DNA of 64,000 bases from Balneolales bacterium (GTDB lineage Bacteria > Bacteroidota > Rhodothermia > Balneolales > Natronogracilivirgulaceae): positions 1-64,000 of the forward strand of contig SLNO01000095.1 in NCBI GenBank assembly GCA_007132975.1, written 5' to 3'. Positions 1 to 9,324 of the stretch are shown here, piece by piece (the stretch's first letter is position 1; every line of letters starts with the position of its first letter). The translations under genes and the position numbers were made by a program. Below the pieces are notes generated by a model. It was not told where the DNA came from and did not search any database. It saw only the letters and a list, made by a program, of their open reading frames with translations.

Positions 1-137
1 ACTCCGTCAACAACGGTTCAAGCTGGGGGACCGTTGGCGTGTCGGAAAACATCATCGAGGCCAGCTGGCAGGCACTTATGGAAAGCATGGCCTACTATCT
101 CCAGCAGCAAAAAATCACAACGGAAAACCACTCATAG
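1..137 (+). CDS. cimA: Citramalate synthase, 3' end only
   Basis: Only the last 44 codons lie in the window (frame begins at base 3, stop TAG at 135-137). The visible tail, [18 protein letters not shown], matches the conserved end of the CimA-type citramalate/isopropylmalate synthases, which condense pyruvate with acetyl-CoA to feed isoleucine synthesis. The stop is two bases before the leuA ATG, so the two genes are very likely cotranscribed and translationally coupled. A LeuA-type regulatory tail is the alternative, but a full leuA follows at once and the motif fits CimA better. The catalytic domain is outside the window, so the assignment rests on the tail and the neighbours. Confidence 0.75.
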   Translation, partial: SVNNGSSWGTVGVSENIIEASWQALMESMAYYLQQQKITTENHS

Positions 138-139
138 TT

Positions 140-1417
140 ATGAAGAAACGAATCCAAATCTTCGATACGACCCTCCGCGATGGCGAACAGGCACCAGGAT
201 TCAGCATGAATCTGCAGGAAAAAGTCCGATTGGCGCGCCAGCTGGAGCTACTGGGGGCCGATGTCATAGAGGCCGGTTTTCCGATTTCTTCCGAGGGTGA
301 CTTCCAGGCCGTGCGCGCCATAGCCAAGCAGACCAGGAAGGCCACTGTGGCGGGGCTCTCCCGTGCCAAGAAAGGCGATATCGACCGTGCGTGGGAAGCG
401 CTGCAGCATGCCCGCCATCCGCGCATCCACACATTCATCGCCACGTCCGACATCCATATGGAGCACAAGCTCAAGAAGACACGAGCCGAAGTGCTGGCCG
501 ACACCCGGATGGCCGTGGAATATGCCCGCAGCCTCTGTCCGGAGGTGGAGTTTTCCGCCGAAGACGCCACACGCAGCGACGTGGACTTCCTCTGCCAGGT
601 GGTCGAAACGGCCATCGACGCCGGCGCCGCCGTCATCAACATTCCCGATACGGTTGGATACAGCATGCCATGGGAGTTCGGTGAGCTGATCCGCACGCTC
701 CGCGAGCGCGTCCCCAACATGCACAAGGCCATTCTGAGCGTCCACTGCCACAACGACCTCGGCGTGGGAACGGCCAACTCGCTGATGGCTGTGCGCAACG
801 GTGCCCAGCAGATCGAATGCACCATGAACGGCATCGGTGAGCGCGCCGGCAACGCCGCCCTCGAAGAGGTCATCATGGCCCTGCATACACGCAACGCGGA
901 ATTTGAGGTGGAAACGTCCATCGATACCACACAGATCTATCCCACCAGCCGTATGCTCACCGAGATCACCGGCATGGATGTGCAGGTCAACAAGTCCATC
1001 GTCGGACGCAACGCTTTCTCACACGAAGCGGGTATCCATCAGGACGGCATGCTCAAAAATCCACAGACCTACGAGATCATGACCCCGGCTTCTGTCGGAG
1101 TCGCATCCAGCAGCATTGTCCTGGGCAAGCACTCCGGACGCCGCGCACTTGGAGCTCGCCTTCAGAGACTCGGTTTTGAACTCAGCCGCGAAGAAATGGA
1201 CGATGCCTACGAGGCGTTCATCGTGATCGCCGACCGGAAGAAAGAGGTGGTGGATGAAGATCTCCTCGGAATGGCCGCCAACGGTTTCCGTAAAAACGGG
1301 AAGCACAACACCAGACGGGCTTCCGCCCCTTCCACTTCTACCCCTTCCAACGGAGTATCCCAAATGAACACCTCGTTCACCCAGGACTCACTCTACGAGT
1401 ATTTCAACAGACCCTGA
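140..1417 (+). CDS. leuA: 2-isopropylmalate synthase, short form without regulatory domain
   Basis: This is the first committed step of leucine synthesis: acetyl-CoA plus 2-ketoisovalerate gives 2-isopropylmalate. The HMGL-like TIM barrel runs from about residue 4 to 270. The metal and substrate motif F-D-T-T-L-R-D-G-E-Q-A-P is at residues 8-19, H-C-H-N-D-L-G near 202-208 and N-G-I-G-E-R-A-G near 232-239. The subdomain after the barrel continues to about residue 380. The protein then ends after a roughly 40-residue Ser/Thr-rich tail. Full LeuA proteins are about 500-560 residues and carry a C-terminal leucine-binding domain; that domain is absent here, so leucine feedback inhibition is probably lost. 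Start is the ATG two bases after the cimA stop. Confidence 0.92.
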   Translation: MKKRIQIFDTTLRDGEQAPGFSMNLQEKVRLARQLELLGADVIEAGFPISSEGDFQAVRAIAKQTRKATVAGLSRAKKGDIDRAWEALQHARHPRIHTFIATSDIHMEHKLKKTRAEVLADTRMAVEYARSLCPEVEFSAEDATRSDVDFLCQVVETAIDAGAAVINIPDTVGYSMPWEFGELIRTLRERVPNMHKAILSVHCHNDLGVGTANSLMAVRNGAQQIECTMNGIGERAGNAALEEVIMALHTRNAEFEVETSIDTTQIYPTSRMLTEITGMDVQVNKSIVGRNAFSHEAGIHQDGMLKNPQTYEIMTPASVGVASSSIVLGKHSGRRALGARLQRLGFELSREEMDDAYEAFIVIADRKKEVVDEDLLGMAANGFRKNGKHNTRRASAPSTSTPSNGVSQMNTSFTQDSLYEYFNRP

Positions 1418-1454
1418 AAATCCGAAATCCAAAAAGCAACAATAGCAAGCAGTT

Positions 1455-2774
1455 ATGTCAATGACCTTAACCGAGAAGATCCTGGCCAAAGCAGCCGGTC
1501 GCACCCACGTCGACGCTGGAGAAACAGTGTGGGTAAACGTTGATATCCTGATGACACACGACGTCTGCGGTCCGCCCACCATAGGCATCTTCAAACGTGA
1601 ATTCGGTGAAAACGCCCGCGTATGGGACAAAAACAAGGTAGTCATCATCCCCGATCACTACATCTTCACCAACGACAAGTACGCCAATCGCAACATCGAC
1701 ATCCTGCGCGCATTTGCAGCCGATCAGGACCTCCCCCACTACTATGACGTGGGCACCGAACGATACAAAGGCGTCTGCCACGTGGCCATGCCCGAGGAAG
1801 GCTTCACGCGTCCGGGCGACGTGCTATTCGGCACCGACTCGCACACCTGCACCGCCGGCGCTTTCGGCCAGTTCGCCACCGGTATCGGCAACACCGACGC
1901 CGGGTTCATCCTGGGCACCGGCAAACTCTGGGTCAAGGTCCCCGAAACCATGAAGTTCATCTTCGAGGGCGAGATCCCGCCGTACATCATGGCCAAGGAC
2001 CTCATCCTCCAGATCATCGGAGATATCGGGGTGGATGGGGCTACGTACCGTGCCATGGAATTCGCCGGGGATGGCGTCATGAACATGGACATGGAGGGCC
2101 GCATGACCCTGACCAACATGGTGATCGAGGGCGGCGGCAAGAACGGCGTGATCGAACCGGATGAAGTCACCTTCGATTACGTGCGCAAGCGCACCGATTA
2201 CGATTTCACACCGCTCTACAACGACCCGAATCCCAAATACCACAGTGTCCGCCGCTACAAAAGCGCCGATCTGCAGCCGATGGTGGCCAAGCCGCACTCG
2301 CCCGACAACAAGGCGACCGTCACGGAAGTGCGCGGCACGCGCCTCACGCGCGCCTACATCGGTTCCTGCACAGGCGGCAAGATCTCCGATTTCGAAGCCG
2401 CGGCAAAGATCATCAAAGGACACCAGGTGGGCGTCGAGACATACGTTGTACCCGCCACTACGCTGGTCCGCGAGCAGCTCAAGACCACCTATTACGATGG
2501 CGAGACGCTCTGGAACATCTTCGTACAGGCCGGCGCGCACATGGGCGAAGCATCGTGCGCGGCATGCCTTGGCGGACCGTCTGACACTTTCGGACGCCTG
2601 CAGCATGAGGAAATCTGCATCTCGACCACCAACCGGAATTTCCCCGGACGTATGGGCTCCAAGAAGGCGCAAGTCTATCTGGCTTCCCCCTACACCGTGG
2701 CAGCATCGGCCATTACCGGTAAAATCACCGATCCGCGTGAATACCTGCCCGTCGAAGAAAATGTCTCTGCCTGA
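1455..2774 (+). CDS. leuC: 3-isopropylmalate dehydratase, large subunit
   Basis: This is the aconitase-family large subunit that, with LeuD, isomerises 2- to 3-isopropylmalate. At 439 residues it has the expected length. The three ligands of the [4Fe-4S] cluster are visible as Cys305 (in I-G-S-C-T-G-G) and Cys368/Cys371 (in C-A-A-C-L-G-G). The substrate motif G-T-D-S-H-T-C lies near residue 125. The overall pattern is nearer the archaeal/homoaconitase-like LeuC branch than the E. coli type, so some breadth of substrate (for example citramalate in the isoleucine branch, given cimA upstream) is plausible. It lies 37 bp after leuA and 38 bp before leuD. Confidence 0.95.
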   Translation: MSMTLTEKILAKAAGRTHVDAGETVWVNVDILMTHDVCGPPTIGIFKREFGENARVWDKNKVVIIPDHYIFTNDKYANRNIDILRAFAADQDLPHYYDVGTERYKGVCHVAMPEEGFTRPGDVLFGTDSHTCTAGAFGQFATGIGNTDAGFILGTGKLWVKVPETMKFIFEGEIPPYIMAKDLILQIIGDIGVDGATYRAMEFAGDGVMNMDMEGRMTLTNMVIEGGGKNGVIEPDEVTFDYVRKRTDYDFTPLYNDPNPKYHSVRRYKSADLQPMVAKPHSPDNKATVTEVRGTRLTRAYIGSCTGGKISDFEAAAKIIKGHQVGVETYVVPATTLVREQLKTTYYDGETLWNIFVQAGAHMGEASCAACLGGPSDTFGRLQHEEICISTTNRNFPGRMGSKKAQVYLASPYTVAASAITGKITDPREYLPVEENVSA

Positions 2775-2812
2775 GGAGCGCCGTAACACCGAATCAATTT
2801 GATATCCAAGCA

Positions 2813-3370
2813 ATGAACAAGACCATCAAAGGAAAAGCATTTGTTGTCGGCAACGACATCGATACAGACCAGATCATCCCCGCAGAACACCTTGTCTACA
2901 GCCTCGACGATCCCGAAGAACGCCAGTTTTATGGCCGTTATGCACTTTCCGGAGTGCCGGAGAAAGAGTCCGGGCTGCCTCAGGGAGGCATTCCCTTCAC
3001 GCCACAGGACAAATTCCGCTCGGAGTACAAGGTGATCATTGGCGGCAAGAATTTCGGCTGCGGCTCCTCCCGTGAACATGCACCGTTTTCCCTCCAGGAA
3101 GCGGGCGCCGAAGCGGTGGTGGCCACCGGCTACGCCCGCATCTTCTACCGCAATGCCGTCGACGGCGGGTTCATAATCCCCTACGAAAGCCACGACGACC
3201 TGGTCGGCAGCATCTCCACCGGCGATGAGGTGGAAATCGACGGGGAACTCAACATCATTAAAAACCATACTACCGGCAAAAGCTTCCCGCTTAAAAAGCT
3301 CGGGGATGTTATTGACATTGTGGAAGCCGGTGGTATTTTCAAATATGCAGCAAAACACGGGATGATCTGA
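2813..3370 (+). CDS. leuD: 3-isopropylmalate dehydratase, small subunit
   Basis: This 185-residue swivel subunit partners LeuC and completes its active site. The N-terminal motif N-D-I-D-T-D-Q-I-I-P and the central G-G-K-N-F-G-C-G-S-S-R-E-H-A-P are diagnostic of LeuD. Length is normal for the family. It follows leuC in the same operon. The 146 bp to leuB contain a stable hairpin (annotated separately), so the mRNA may be processed or attenuated after this gene. Confidence 0.95.
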   Translation: MNKTIKGKAFVVGNDIDTDQIIPAEHLVYSLDDPEERQFYGRYALSGVPEKESGLPQGGIPFTPQDKFRSEYKVIIGGKNFGCGSSREHAPFSLQEAGAEAVVATGYARIFYRNAVDGGFIIPYESHDDLVGSISTGDEVEIDGELNIIKNHTTGKSFPLKKLGDVIDIVEAGGIFKYAAKHGMI

Positions 3371-3399
3371 GCAGAATGCAGATACCAGATGGGTCGTGA

Positions 3400-3427
3400 G
3401 TCCGGACCCTCAGTAATGGGCCCGGAC
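3400..3427 (+). other. GC-rich hairpin between leuD and leuB
   Basis: GTCCGGACCC and GGGCCCGGAC form an imperfect stem (6 + 3 bp with a single A-C mismatch) around an 8-base loop. No T-run follows, so it is not a textbook intrinsic terminator. Processing, mRNA stabilisation or partial attenuation between leuD and leuB are possible roles. It abuts one copy of the window-wide 12-mer CCGCATCCACCC (3428-3439). Confidence 0.5.
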
Positions 3428-3516
3428 CCGCATCCACCCGGATTTTGAACTTTACGAACAACCGCTGCGCCGGAATGACCGTCCCGTCATCAGAAAAACC
3501 TGTTTAAGAACCTTAC

Positions 3517-4605
3517 ATGAGCAAATACATTGTGCTGCTTCCCGGCGATGGCATCGGCGTGGAAGTGGTCGGAGAAGCGAAAAAAATCATTGATTATCTT
3601 TCGGAGCGATATGGCATGGGCATCCGTACCGGCACGTACCTGGTCGGAGGCGCCAGCCTGGACAGCTGCAACGAACCGGTGAAAGACGAAGTGGTCGAGG
3701 CTTGTCTCAAGGCCGACGCCGTGCTGCTGGGGGCAGTGGGCGGACCCAAATGGGACAACAATCCCGCCGACAAGCGCCCGGAAAAAGCCCTGCTGCGCTT
3801 GCGCAAGGAACTCGGACTGTACAACAACCTGCGTCCGGTCACGGTTTTCGATTCGCTCAAAGACGCTTCCCCCCTGCGTCCCGAGGTGGTAGATGGCGTG
3901 GACCTGCTGGTGGTGCGCGAGCTCACCGGCGGCCTTTATTTCGGCCAGCCGAAGGAAATCTATGAGGAAGACGGCGTGGAAGTGGGCGTCGACACCATGC
4001 GCTACTCGGTCCCCGAGATTGAGCGTATTGCAAGGGCAGCGTTTGAAGCCGCCATGGGACGCCGCCGGAAAGTGACCTCGGTGGACAAGGCCAATATCCT
4101 GGCCAGCTCCCAGCTGTGGCGTAAAACCGTGGAGCGCATCGCCGCCGGGTACCCTGATGTGACCCTGGAGCACATGCTGGTAGACAACTGCGCCATGCAG
4201 CTGATCCGCAATCCTTCCCAATTCGATGTGATCCTCACCGAGAACATGTTCGGGGACATCCTCAGCGACGAGGCCGCCATGCTTACCGGCTCCATCGGCA
4301 TGCTGCCATCAGCAAGTCTGGGTGACGGTCCCGGCATGTACGAACCCGTGCACGGCTCGGCGCCCGACATCGCCGGTCAGGACATTGCCAACCCTCTGGC
4401 AACACTTGCTTCCGTAGCCCTCATGTTCCGCTACTCGCTCGGCCACGAAGAGGCGGCCCGGGACATTGAGACGGCCATCAGCCAGGTCCTTGACGATGGC
4501 TACAACTGCAAGGACATGAGCCGCCATGCCCGCAAGGTGCTTTCGACCACTGAAATGGGCGACCAGGTCCTCAAGACCATAAAAAAACTCCACACCTCTG
4601 CCTGA
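3517..4605 (+). CDS. leuB: 3-isopropylmalate dehydrogenase
   Basis: NAD-dependent oxidative decarboxylation of 3-isopropylmalate to 2-ketoisocaproate, the third leucine step. The 362-residue protein begins with [10 protein letters not shown] and contains the substrate-binding R-x-x-x-G-L-Y-x-N-x-R-P segment (about residues 98-109), the V-R-E-L-T-G-G-x-Y-F-G-Q-P loop (about 133-145), the Y-R-K/L-I-D-K equivalents in the middle and the M-F-G-D-I-L-S-D-E metal motif near residue 243. G-S-A-P-D-I-A-G (about 281-288) is the NAD-side motif. Length and motifs are typical. It ends nine bases before proC. Confidence 0.96.
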   Translation: MSKYIVLLPGDGIGVEVVGEAKKIIDYLSERYGMGIRTGTYLVGGASLDSCNEPVKDEVVEACLKADAVLLGAVGGPKWDNNPADKRPEKALLRLRKELGLYNNLRPVTVFDSLKDASPLRPEVVDGVDLLVVRELTGGLYFGQPKEIYEEDGVEVGVDTMRYSVPEIERIARAAFEAAMGRRRKVTSVDKANILASSQLWRKTVERIAAGYPDVTLEHMLVDNCAMQLIRNPSQFDVILTENMFGDILSDEAAMLTGSIGMLPSASLGDGPGMYEPVHGSAPDIAGQDIANPLATLASVALMFRYSLGHEEAARDIETAISQVLDDGYNCKDMSRHARKVLSTTEMGDQVLKTIKKLHTSA

Positions 4606-4614
4606 CACACCGCC

Positions 4615-5430
4615 ATGCTCAAAGGAAAGAAAATCGCCATCATCGGCGCCGGTAAAATGGGCGAAACGCTGGTCACCCGTTTTCTATCGACCGGTACACT
4701 CAAAAAGGAACAGCTCTTCGTCACAGCCAAACACGATTCCCGTGTCGCCTATTTTAACGAAAAATTCGGGGTGCAAGGCTCAACAGACAATGCTGATGCG
4801 GCCCGTGACGCCGATATCATCCTGCTCTGCGTGAAACCCCAGATCGCCCCGAAAGTAATCGGATCCATACGCGAGGCCATTCATGCCGATCAGCTTGTGA
4901 TCTCCATCATGGCCGGTTTCACGATTGCGCAGCTTCAGAAAGCGCTGGTGCTTCCGGTGCCGGTGATCCGCGCCATGCCCAATACGCCCTGCGAGATCGG
5001 GGCCGGCATGACGGTGCTGGCATCCGGAAACAAGACCAACGGCGATCAGATCCGCTTTGCCGAGGCCCTGTTCGGCGCGGTCGGCAAAACCATGGTCCTC
5101 GACGAAAAATACTTCGACGCGGTGACCGGACTGAGCGCCAGCGGTCCGGCGTTCATCTATGTCGTAATCGAAGCACTCGCCGAAGGCGGTGTAAAGTGTG
5201 GTCTTCCGCGCGATGTTTCCACTGCCCTTGTGGCTCATGCCTGCCTCGGGGCGGCACGCATGGTCGCAGAGACCAACCAGCATCCAGCCATTCTCAAGGA
5301 CCATGTGACCACGCCGGCCGGATGTACCATCGACGGCCTGCTCAAGCTTGAGGAAGGCGGCATCCGTGTGACCATGATCAAAGCAGTGGATGAGGCCGCG
5401 CGCAAGGCCAAGGTGCTTGGCGCCGATTAA
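4615..5430 (+). CDS. proC: Pyrroline-5-carboxylate reductase
   Basis: Catalyses the last step of proline synthesis, NAD(P)H-dependent reduction of pyrroline-5-carboxylate. The 271-residue protein has the N-terminal Rossmann motif I-G-A-G-K-M-G (residues 10-16), the C-V-K-P-Q motif near residue 70, R-A-M-P-N-T-P near 121-127 and the C-terminal dimer signature around residues 175-250 (G-L-S-A-S-G-P-A-F then T-T-P-A-G-C-T-I-D-G-L). It sits nine bases behind leuB, so proline and leucine synthesis are probably on one transcript. A strong terminator follows about 200 bp downstream. Confidence 0.95.
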   Translation: MLKGKKIAIIGAGKMGETLVTRFLSTGTLKKEQLFVTAKHDSRVAYFNEKFGVQGSTDNADAARDADIILLCVKPQIAPKVIGSIREAIHADQLVISIMAGFTIAQLQKALVLPVPVIRAMPNTPCEIGAGMTVLASGNKTNGDQIRFAEALFGAVGKTMVLDEKYFDAVTGLSASGPAFIYVVIEALAEGGVKCGLPRDVSTALVAHACLGAARMVAETNQHPAILKDHVTTPAGCTIDGLLKLEEGGIRVTMIKAVDEAARKAKVLGAD

Positions 5431-5632
5431 CAGGTCAGTCCAGGCAAAAAAAATCGCATATCCCGGAAACATTTTACAGCCGCCGGACTGCCGCCGTACA
5501 CCCTGATCCGAATGAATGTATACAAAACGGTATTTTTTTGTAACAATTAGCCGTTTACCTGCTCCTGTTAATAGTAGTACCTCACGTAAGAGCAATAGTA
5601 TACTTCACCAAAGCTTCTACTGCTCATGAACT

Positions 5633-5681
5633 AAAGCAACCAGGTTTGGCCGGTCACCTTTCCTGGTTGCTTTTTTTTTTT
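5633..5681 (+). terminator. Strong intrinsic terminator after the leu-proC operon
   Basis: AAAGCAACCAGG (5633-5644) and CCTGGTTGCTTT (5662-5673) form a perfect 12-bp stem around a 17-base loop, followed by an uninterrupted T-run to 5681. It lies between proC (plus) and the convergent MFS gene. The T-run is on the plus-strand side; for the minus-strand gene the tail is much weaker, so it mainly ends the leu-proC transcript. Confidence 0.92.
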
Positions 5682-5688
5682 CCCATCC

Positions 5689-6990
5689 TCAGGTCCCGGG
5701 CCCAACGGCATGCTCACGCCCCCACTCACGGCGCAGTGCCTGCATATTGCGAAGCCGGTTCCACCGCGACTCCCTCCTACCAACCACGAATACCCATGTG
5801 GATCCGGCCCCGACCAGACCGGCCGCATAGATCCAGATAGCCTGCTGCAAGGTCAGCAGGTTGTATTCCATGAGAAGCGATGCAATGGTGACCGATGTGG
5901 CATGGGACATGGTGAACAGCAGCCACTCCGAGCTGAAGATGCGCCCGCGAAAGGCATCCGGTGAACGCTTCTGCAGCAATACGGTGCTCATCACCCAGTT
6001 GGCGCCGGTTGCCGTGTGTGCGACAAAAACCAGGATCAGCATCAGCCAGATCACCTCCAGCGCACCGATCACCAGATACAGGGAACCTGCCGTTATCATG
6101 GCCAGGCCCATCATCATGACCCAGCGGCGCTCGTCGCTGAAATACCGCCGGATGAGGACAGGTCCCACGGCCGTGCCGAATCCCCTTGCGGCGTAGAGCA
6201 GTCCCAGGCCTATGCTGCCCATCATCAGGATCTCTTCGGACACAAGGATGAGCATGTAGACCAACCCACCCAGGAAAAAGGTGATGGTCCCCTTTGCCAG
6301 GGCCGGACGCAGGATGTGCGTGTTGGAGAAGAGATAGCGGTATCCGTCGATGATGCCGCGCACAGGGTTGCGCAGTGACTGCATCGTCTCCTCATCGCGG
6401 GCGTGCGGTATGGTAGCGCGGAAAATGAACCATGTGGAGAGAATGTAGCCCGTGCCATTGATCACAAACACGGCATCAGTCCCCAGCCAGGCCGTTGCGA
6501 GCCCGCCTATACCCATGCCCGTTGTGAAAATGACGCTCCACGACAGGTTGGATATGATGTTGGCCTTCACCAGATCGTCGCCGGTCGTGATGTTGGGAAT
6601 GGATGCCTGCTTGGCCGGCTCAAAAACAGCGGCAAAACCCATCTGCATGGCCGTCAGAAGGTAGACCAGCCACAACAAGGAGGGATCCCGCACAAAAAGG
6701 AAACTGAGCACCACGGCACCCCGGCCGAAATCACACAGCAGCATCAGCACCCGGCGGTCAAAGCGGTCGGCCACATAGCCCGCAAACGGCGATACCGCCG
6801 CAAAGGCCACAAATTTGATGACGATCACAAGTCCAAGAAGGAATTCCGAATCGGAGTAATTCAGGATGATTGTGAATACAGCGATGACCCCAAACCAGTC
6901 ACCGAAGTTGGAGATGATCTGGCTCAGCCAGACCCTGCGGAACTGATGGTTCTCTTTAAGCAGGGTCAGATATGGTGCCAGTCTGTTCAA
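5689..6990 (-). CDS. MFS transporter, EntS/MFS_3-like exporter
   Basis: A 433-residue integral membrane protein with about 12 hydrophobic segments. It has a major facilitator loop motif at [10 protein letters not shown] (about residues 71-80), the hallmark between the second and third helices. Overall resemblance is to the EntS-like MFS_3 group, which exports small molecules such as siderophores or drugs; the substrate cannot be read from sequence. The Arg-rich C-terminus is cytoplasmic. The start overlaps the end of dut by four bases, making it the last gene of the ArsC-DUF3108-dut operon. Nothing nearby indicates siderophore synthesis, so a general efflux role is equally likely. Confidence 0.8.
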   Translation of the reverse strand: MNRLAPYLTLLKENHQFRRVWLSQIISNFGDWFGVIAVFTIILNYSDSEFLLGLVIVIKFVAFAAVSPFAGYVADRFDRRVLMLLCDFGRGAVVLSFLFVRDPSLLWLVYLLTAMQMGFAAVFEPAKQASIPNITTGDDLVKANIISNLSWSVIFTTGMGIGGLATAWLGTDAVFVINGTGYILSTWFIFRATIPHARDEETMQSLRNPVRGIIDGYRYLFSNTHILRPALAKGTITFFLGGLVYMLILVSEEILMMGSIGLGLLYAARGFGTAVGPVLIRRYFSDERRWVMMMGLAMITAGSLYLVIGALEVIWLMLILVFVAHTATGANWVMSTVLLQKRSPDAFRGRIFSSEWLLFTMSHATSVTIASLLMEYNLLTLQQAIWIYAAGLVGAGSTWVFVVGRRESRWNRLRNMQALRREWGREHAVGPGT

Positions 6991-7439
6991 TGCGTACCTG
7001 TACTGCCGAATCCACCTTCGCCACGATCTGAACCGGGGAGCTCTGCCACGCCATGGACAACGGCCCGCGTCACGGGAGCGATCACCATCTGGGCAATACG
7101 GTCGCCGTGCCTGATCTCAAAAGGCTCCTCACCCAGGTTCACGGCCAGCACCTTGACCTCTCCCCGGTAGTCGGCGTCAATAGTTCCCGGCGTGTTGAGC
7201 ATGGTTATGCCGTGCTTGTATGCCAGTCCGCTCCTCGGACGTATCTGGGCTTCATAACCCGGAGGCAAAGCCATTTGCAGCCCGGTGGGCACCAGGGTGC
7301 GCCGTCCCGGTTCCAGGACCATCGGCTCACCAAGGGCGGCCCTCAAATCAAGGCCCGCCGAGTCAGGCGTGGCATAAGCCGGCAGTTCAAGATCACCGGC
7401 ATGAGGGAGTTTTTTGAAATAGATCTTAAGGGAATTCAT
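6987..7439 (-). CDS. dut: dUTP diphosphatase, trimeric type
   Basis: Hydrolyses dUTP to dUMP and pyrophosphate, keeping uracil out of DNA and supplying dUMP for thymidylate. All five trimeric dUTPase motifs are visible in 150 residues: D-S-A-G-L-D-L (motif 1), P-R-S-G-L-A (motif 2), the uracil-binding [13 protein letters not shown] (motif 3), G-D-R-I-A-Q-M-V (motif 4) and the C-terminal [10 protein letters not shown] (motif 5). Its ATG touches the stop of the DUF3108 gene and its end overlaps the MFS start. A long-form dCTP deaminase at 19-20.3 kb makes the substrate of this enzyme. Confidence 0.96.
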   Translation of the reverse strand: MNSLKIYFKKLPHAGDLELPAYATPDSAGLDLRAALGEPMVLEPGRRTLVPTGLQMALPPGYEAQIRPRSGLAYKHGITMLNTPGTIDADYRGEVKVLAVNLGEEPFEIRHGDRIAQMVIAPVTRAVVHGVAELPGSDRGEGGFGSTGTH

Positions 7440-8246
7440 TCAATTCAGACGTTCATATTCTGTTAGCCGGACACGCACGCTGCCCACCCAGATAGAGACC
7501 CGCGCCTCCAGTGGGATCCGCATCTCATCATCCTTGAAAAAACCTGCAAAGTTTCCGGAGAATCCGAATGGACCATCAAAACCGGCATAGCCATCCATGA
7601 TGTAAGCCCTGATCCGCTCATCCGGAAACGCAGGAGAACTGTATGACACCGTTTCCGAGGAAAAATTCATCTGGATTTCCGACTGTTCGTTGTCTATAAA
7701 GATCGGGTAGTGCCGCGTCTGGTCCGTTCCGGCAAAAAGCCTTGAATAATACATCACCGCCGGACCGCCATCCGATGGCTGATCCAGGTCGAGCGTATCC
7801 AGCGGTTCACCGTCTTCAAAACTGTACACAACACCCGCCTCATAATCGAAGTCAAAAAGATAGCGTTCCATCTGGTTGTTGTGGATGGAGTTCTGCCAGA
7901 ACCGAAGACCGAAGGGAATGGAGTCGTTGATCGCCATGAAATTGTGGTAATGGACCTCCCGGTGGCCGACCAGTGGTATCCTCCTGTTGGAAACCATTTC
8001 GGTGACCATGTGGACGGCTGGCGTGTCGCGGTGAACCGTGTCGCGTTTCAGGTAGACATGCACATCCCCCAGACGCAGGAACCCGTAGCGCACCTCGTAG
8101 GTCAAGCGTTCATTGGCATCGATGAGTTGCCGGATGTCCGGGTTGGATGTGGACCCTGAGCGGGTGGCCGCCATCTCCGCAGCGGCCGCAATCAGTACAA
8201 GCAGCGCTGCCGGAATCAGGATTCCGATCAGAACATTGCTGCGCAT
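7440..8246 (-). CDS. DUF3108 exported protein
   Basis: A 268-residue protein with an N-terminal hydrophobic segment (about residues 5-23), so exported and possibly anchored. The body matches the DUF3108 pattern: an early E-V-R-Y-G-F-L-R-L-G-D segment, a beta-rich middle and a late G-x-V-x-V-R-L-T-E-Y. DUF3108 proteins are envelope proteins of unknown function found next to very diverse genes. The start codon overlaps the last base of the upstream ArsC-like gene and the stop touches dut, so the four genes are one operon. No catalytic residues can be proposed. Confidence 0.75.
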   Translation of the reverse strand: MRSNVLIGILIPAALLVLIAAAAEMAATRSGSTSNPDIRQLIDANERLTYEVRYGFLRLGDVHVYLKRDTVHRDTPAVHMVTEMVSNRRIPLVGHREVHYHNFMAINDSIPFGLRFWQNSIHNNQMERYLFDFDYEAGVVYSFEDGEPLDTLDLDQPSDGGPAVMYYSRLFAGTDQTRHYPIFIDNEQSEIQMNFSSETVSYSSPAFPDERIRAYIMDGYAGFDGPFGFSGNFAGFFKDDEMRIPLEARVSIWVGSVRVRLTEYERLN

Positions 8247-8596
8247 CAGGCCTCCTCTTCCGCGAACTCTTGCAGTGCGTCCTCATCAAAACCGACCATC
8301 ACGGCCTCACCGCGTCGCAACACGGGCCTCTTGATCATGGTCTGATGCTCCAGGAGCACCTCAAACAGATCATTATCTGTCAGTTCCTTGTCCGCCAGTC
8401 CGAGCATCTTCCATTTTCGCCCCCTGCGGTTGACAAGGGTATCGAGTCCCGCCCGCATGACCAGTTCCGCGAGCTCATTGGGACCGAGCGGATCCTTTTT
8501 CACATCCCTGAACGAGTAGGCAATCCCCTGGTCTGACAGCCAATCTTTTGTTTTTTTGATGGTATTGCAGTTAGTAATGCCAATTACTTCGAGCAT
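8246..8596 (-). CDS. ArsC/Spx-family thioredoxin-fold protein
   Basis: A 116-residue member of the ArsC/YffB/Spx family. The thioredoxin-fold motif begins at G-I-T-N-C-N-T-I-K-K-T (Cys near residue 10) and continues with the family's F-R-D-V-K-K-D segment and R-R-G-R-K-W. Only one Cys sits at the active site, followed by N-T, as in YffB-type proteins; the Arg-rich arsenate pocket is not obvious. I therefore call it a family member rather than an arsenate reductase. It is the first gene of the minus-strand operon and is divergent from the lipoprotein at 8714. Confidence 0.8.
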   Translation of the reverse strand: MLEVIGITNCNTIKKTKDWLSDQGIAYSFRDVKKDPLGPNELAELVMRAGLDTLVNRRGRKWKMLGLADKELTDNDLFEVLLEHQTMIKRPVLRRGEAVMVGFDEDALQEFAEEEA

Positions 8597-8713
8597 AATT
8601 CGTTATTTTAACGTTTGATAGTATTCCGGATTTAGGCCGGAATGTAGAAATTACATATTAATTCACGAAAAAGGAGAAGAAAAGGTTCCCGAAAGGGCAA
8701 ACCGGAAGTGATT

Positions 8714-9310
8714 ATGGAGTCCGATCGAGACAAAAGCAGACTGGCCATACTACCAGCCGGTCCCGGACGGGGCGGCAAACGCCTGTCGCCGGGCCGAATC
8801 CTGCTCGCAGCTGTTGCCGTTATGCTGGTCATTGTTGCCGCATGCGGCCGAAGCCAGGATCAGATTGAATTCGAGCAGCAGGCCTTCCGCACGCCGGAGA
8901 ACTACACCGAGACCACTCCAAACGGCGAGGTGATCCGCCGTGACGAGGACGACTGGCGCATCGGGCCCATGTTTCAGGGCTATGTCGAGGTCCAGGTGCC
9001 GCCCTTTCCAAACCCTACCCGGGGTGAGCCGGTCCAGATAGAGCTCCTCGTCACCGGTGTGGGATCCGTAAACGGTTTGCAGGCCGTGGCTTACTACGAC
9101 ATCTTCGACGAGCGTTCGATGCGTATCCTCTACCGGCACAACCGGAGTCCGCTTGAATTCGGATTGCTTGTCTTCAGTATCTTCCCCGCGGAATTCGATC
9201 CCGGCAACAACTACAGCGCCGCTCGCAGCAGGAATGACGGCCTGCACCGGCTGTTTATCTACGATAACCGCTGGAACCTGATCACTTATGGCGACATCAA
9301 ACTCAAATAA
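8714..9310 (+). CDS. Uncharacterised lipoprotein
   Basis: I chose ATG 8714 because GGAAG lies five bases upstream; a GTG at 8708 is in frame. The predicted 198-residue protein has a long basic N-terminal region, a hydrophobic stretch (about residues 29-43) and a lipobox V-A-A-C with Cys44, so it is probably a membrane lipoprotein. The mature part looks beta-rich and has no motif I recognise. The 44-residue pre-sequence is long for a lipoprotein; a start nearer residue 25 cannot be excluded. It is followed after 14 bp by the small winged-helix gene, so they may work together, but no function can be assigned. Confidence 0.65.
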   Translation: MESDRDKSRLAILPAGPGRGGKRLSPGRILLAAVAVMLVIVAACGRSQDQIEFEQQAFRTPENYTETTPNGEVIRRDEDDWRIGPMFQGYVEVQVPPFPNPTRGEPVQIELLVTGVGSVNGLQAVAYYDIFDERSMRILYRHNRSPLEFGLLVFSIFPAEFDPGNNYSAARSRNDGLHRLFIYDNRWNLITYGDIKLK

Positions 9311-9324
9311 CAAACTCCCGAGAT

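Noticed and set aside
1824-2813. 329-codon frame antisense to leuC
   Set aside because: LeuC is complete with all its cluster Cys residues on the plus strand; the antisense frame has no recognisable features.
8246-8596. Arsenate reductase role for the ArsC-like protein
   Set aside because: Only the thioredoxin-fold family pattern is visible; no other ars gene is near and the Arg residues of true arsenate reductases are not evident.
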